Below, one piece after another: positions 5,629 to 6,276 of a stretch of DNA of 6,276 bases. Under the pieces are notes generated by a model that did not search any database, had not been told where the DNA came from, and saw only the letters and a program-made list of their open reading frames with translations. The translations under genes and the position numbers were made by a program. Source of the DNA: Actinomycetes bacterium (lineage in GTDB: Bacteria > Actinomycetota > Acidimicrobiia > Acidimicrobiales > Microtrichaceae); assembly GCA_023450775.1 (NCBI GenBank), contig JAEXGP010000078.1, positions 1 through 6,276 on the forward strand, read 5' to 3'. The stretch's first letter is position 1, and every line of letters starts with the position of its first letter.

Positions 5629-6276
5629 GTGAGCTCCCTCGGCGACGCGGTCCGGCGCCGCAACGACGAGATCCACGCCGCCGACCGGTGGCGCACCGTC
5701 CGGACGCTCGGTGGCGGCGCACCGCGGACGACGCTCGCCGACGGCACCCCCGTGGTGCACTTCGCGTCGAACGACTACCTGGGGCTGAGCCAGCACCCCG
5801 ACGTCATCGCCGCCGCCGTCGCCGCCACCCGGGCGGAGGGGTCGGGCGCCGGCGCGTCGCGGCTGGTCGTCGGCGGGCGCCACATCCACGAGGAGCTCGA
5901 GGCCGAGCTGGCGGCGTGGACCGGCCACGAGGCCGCGCTGGTGTTCCCGACCGGGTTCGCCGCCAACCTCGGCGTGATGGGCGCGCTCGTCGGCGCCGGC
6001 GGGCGGGGCGACACCACCGTGTTCAGCGACGAGCTGAACCACGCGTCGATCATCGACGGGATCCGCGCGGCCCGGGCGACCGTCGACGTGTACCCGCACC
6101 TGTCGACGCCGGTCGACCCCGACGCGTTGGGCCGGCTGGCCGAGCGGCTGGCGTCGCGCACGACGCCCCACGCCGTCGTCGTCACCGACCTCGTCTTCTC
6201 CATGGACGGCGACGTGGCGCCGGTGCGTGAGCTGGCCGAGCTGTGCGCCGAGCACGACGCCGTGCTGGTGCTGGAC
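5629..6276 (+). CDS. bioF: 8-amino-7-oxononanoate synthase, N-terminal part (3' end outside window)
   Basis: PLP-dependent alpha-oxoamine synthase that condenses L-alanine with pimeloyl-ACP or pimeloyl-CoA to 8-amino-7-oxononanoate, the substrate of BioA. The reading frame is open from GTG 5629 to the last base, 216 codons of a usual 380-400. Family motifs appear in order: FASNDYLGLSQHP (45-57), GSGAGASRLVVGG (71-83), HEELEAELAAWTG (87-99), FPTGFAANLGV (106-116), DELNHASIIDG (134-144) with H138 stacking on PLP, VFSMDGDVAPV (189-199), and VLVLD (212-216), where D216 is the expected first Asp of the DDAH motif that contacts the PLP nitrogen. The Schiff-base lysine lies beyond the edge. 2-amino-3-ketobutyrate CoA ligase and 5-aminolevulinate synthase share the fold, but placement 12 bases after bioA argues for bioF. 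Other biotin genes such as bioD or bioB are likely next. Confidence 0.93.
   Translation, partial: MSSLGDAVRRRNDEIHAADRWRTVRTLGGGAPRTTLADGTPVVHFASNDYLGLSQHPDVIAAAVAATRAEGSGAGASRLVVGGRHIHEELEAELAAWTGHEAALVFPTGFAANLGVMGALVGAGGRGDTTVFSDELNHASIIDGIRAARATVDVYPHLSTPVDPDALGRLAERLASRTTPHAVVVTDLVFSMDGDVAPVRELAELCAEHDAVLVLD

Noticed and set aside
4050..6230. A 726-codon plus-strand open frame over bioA and bioF
   Set aside because: It is a frame-shifted shadow of two clearly recognised enzymes, rich in Arg, Pro and Gly as expected for GC-rich wrong frames.
4789..6255. A 488-codon minus-strand open frame over bioA and bioF
   Set aside because: Antisense to conserved genes, with His/Arg/Asp/Val-rich repeats typical of reversed GC-rich coding DNA.

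Overview
The window is a gene-dense stretch of very GC-rich DNA. It uses GTG starts freely, genes are coupled by 4-base stop/start overlaps, and the guanine gene pair is of the guaB3 type. This points to a high-GC actinomycete. The protein style would fit a deep-branching actinobacterial class such as Acidimicrobiia, but that is an impression from memory and not a proven assignment. Everything recognised is chromosomal housekeeping or regulation. I see no mobile element, CRISPR array, tRNA, rRNA or phage gene.

Layout from left to right. (1) Positions 1-1243, plus strand: the C-terminal part of a NarL/DesK-type sensor histidine kinase, followed through a GTGA overlap by its LuxR/NarL-type response regulator. 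(2) Positions 1244-1331: a short convergent intergenic gap filled by a large, nearly symmetric hairpin that probably ends transcription from both sides. (3) Positions 1332-4078, minus strand: a two-gene guanine unit, guaB3 (IMP dehydrogenase-related) then guaA (GMP synthase), coupled by an ATGA overlap. (4) Positions 4079-4245: a divergent promoter region between guaB3 and bioA, with candidate -10 elements on both strands and a GC palindrome. (5) Positions 4246-6276, plus strand: the start of a biotin operon, bioA (DAPA aminotransferase) then bioF (AON synthase), with bioF cut by the right edge.

How the genes work together. The kinase and regulator form one phosphorelay whose target cannot be told from the sequence. 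GuaA makes GMP from XMP at the end of guanine synthesis; GuaB3 is a paralogue of the enzymes on either side of IMP/XMP/GMP interconversion. BioF makes 8-amino-7-oxononanoate, and BioA converts it to 7,8-diaminopelargonate, so these are two consecutive biotin steps and more bio genes are expected to the right.

No stretch over 300 bases lacks a gene. The most interesting points are the loss of the expected catalytic cysteine in GuaB3, the convergent hairpin, a 20-base perfect palindrome inside guaB3, and a likely leaderless start for bioA. I did not find evidence for a new system.
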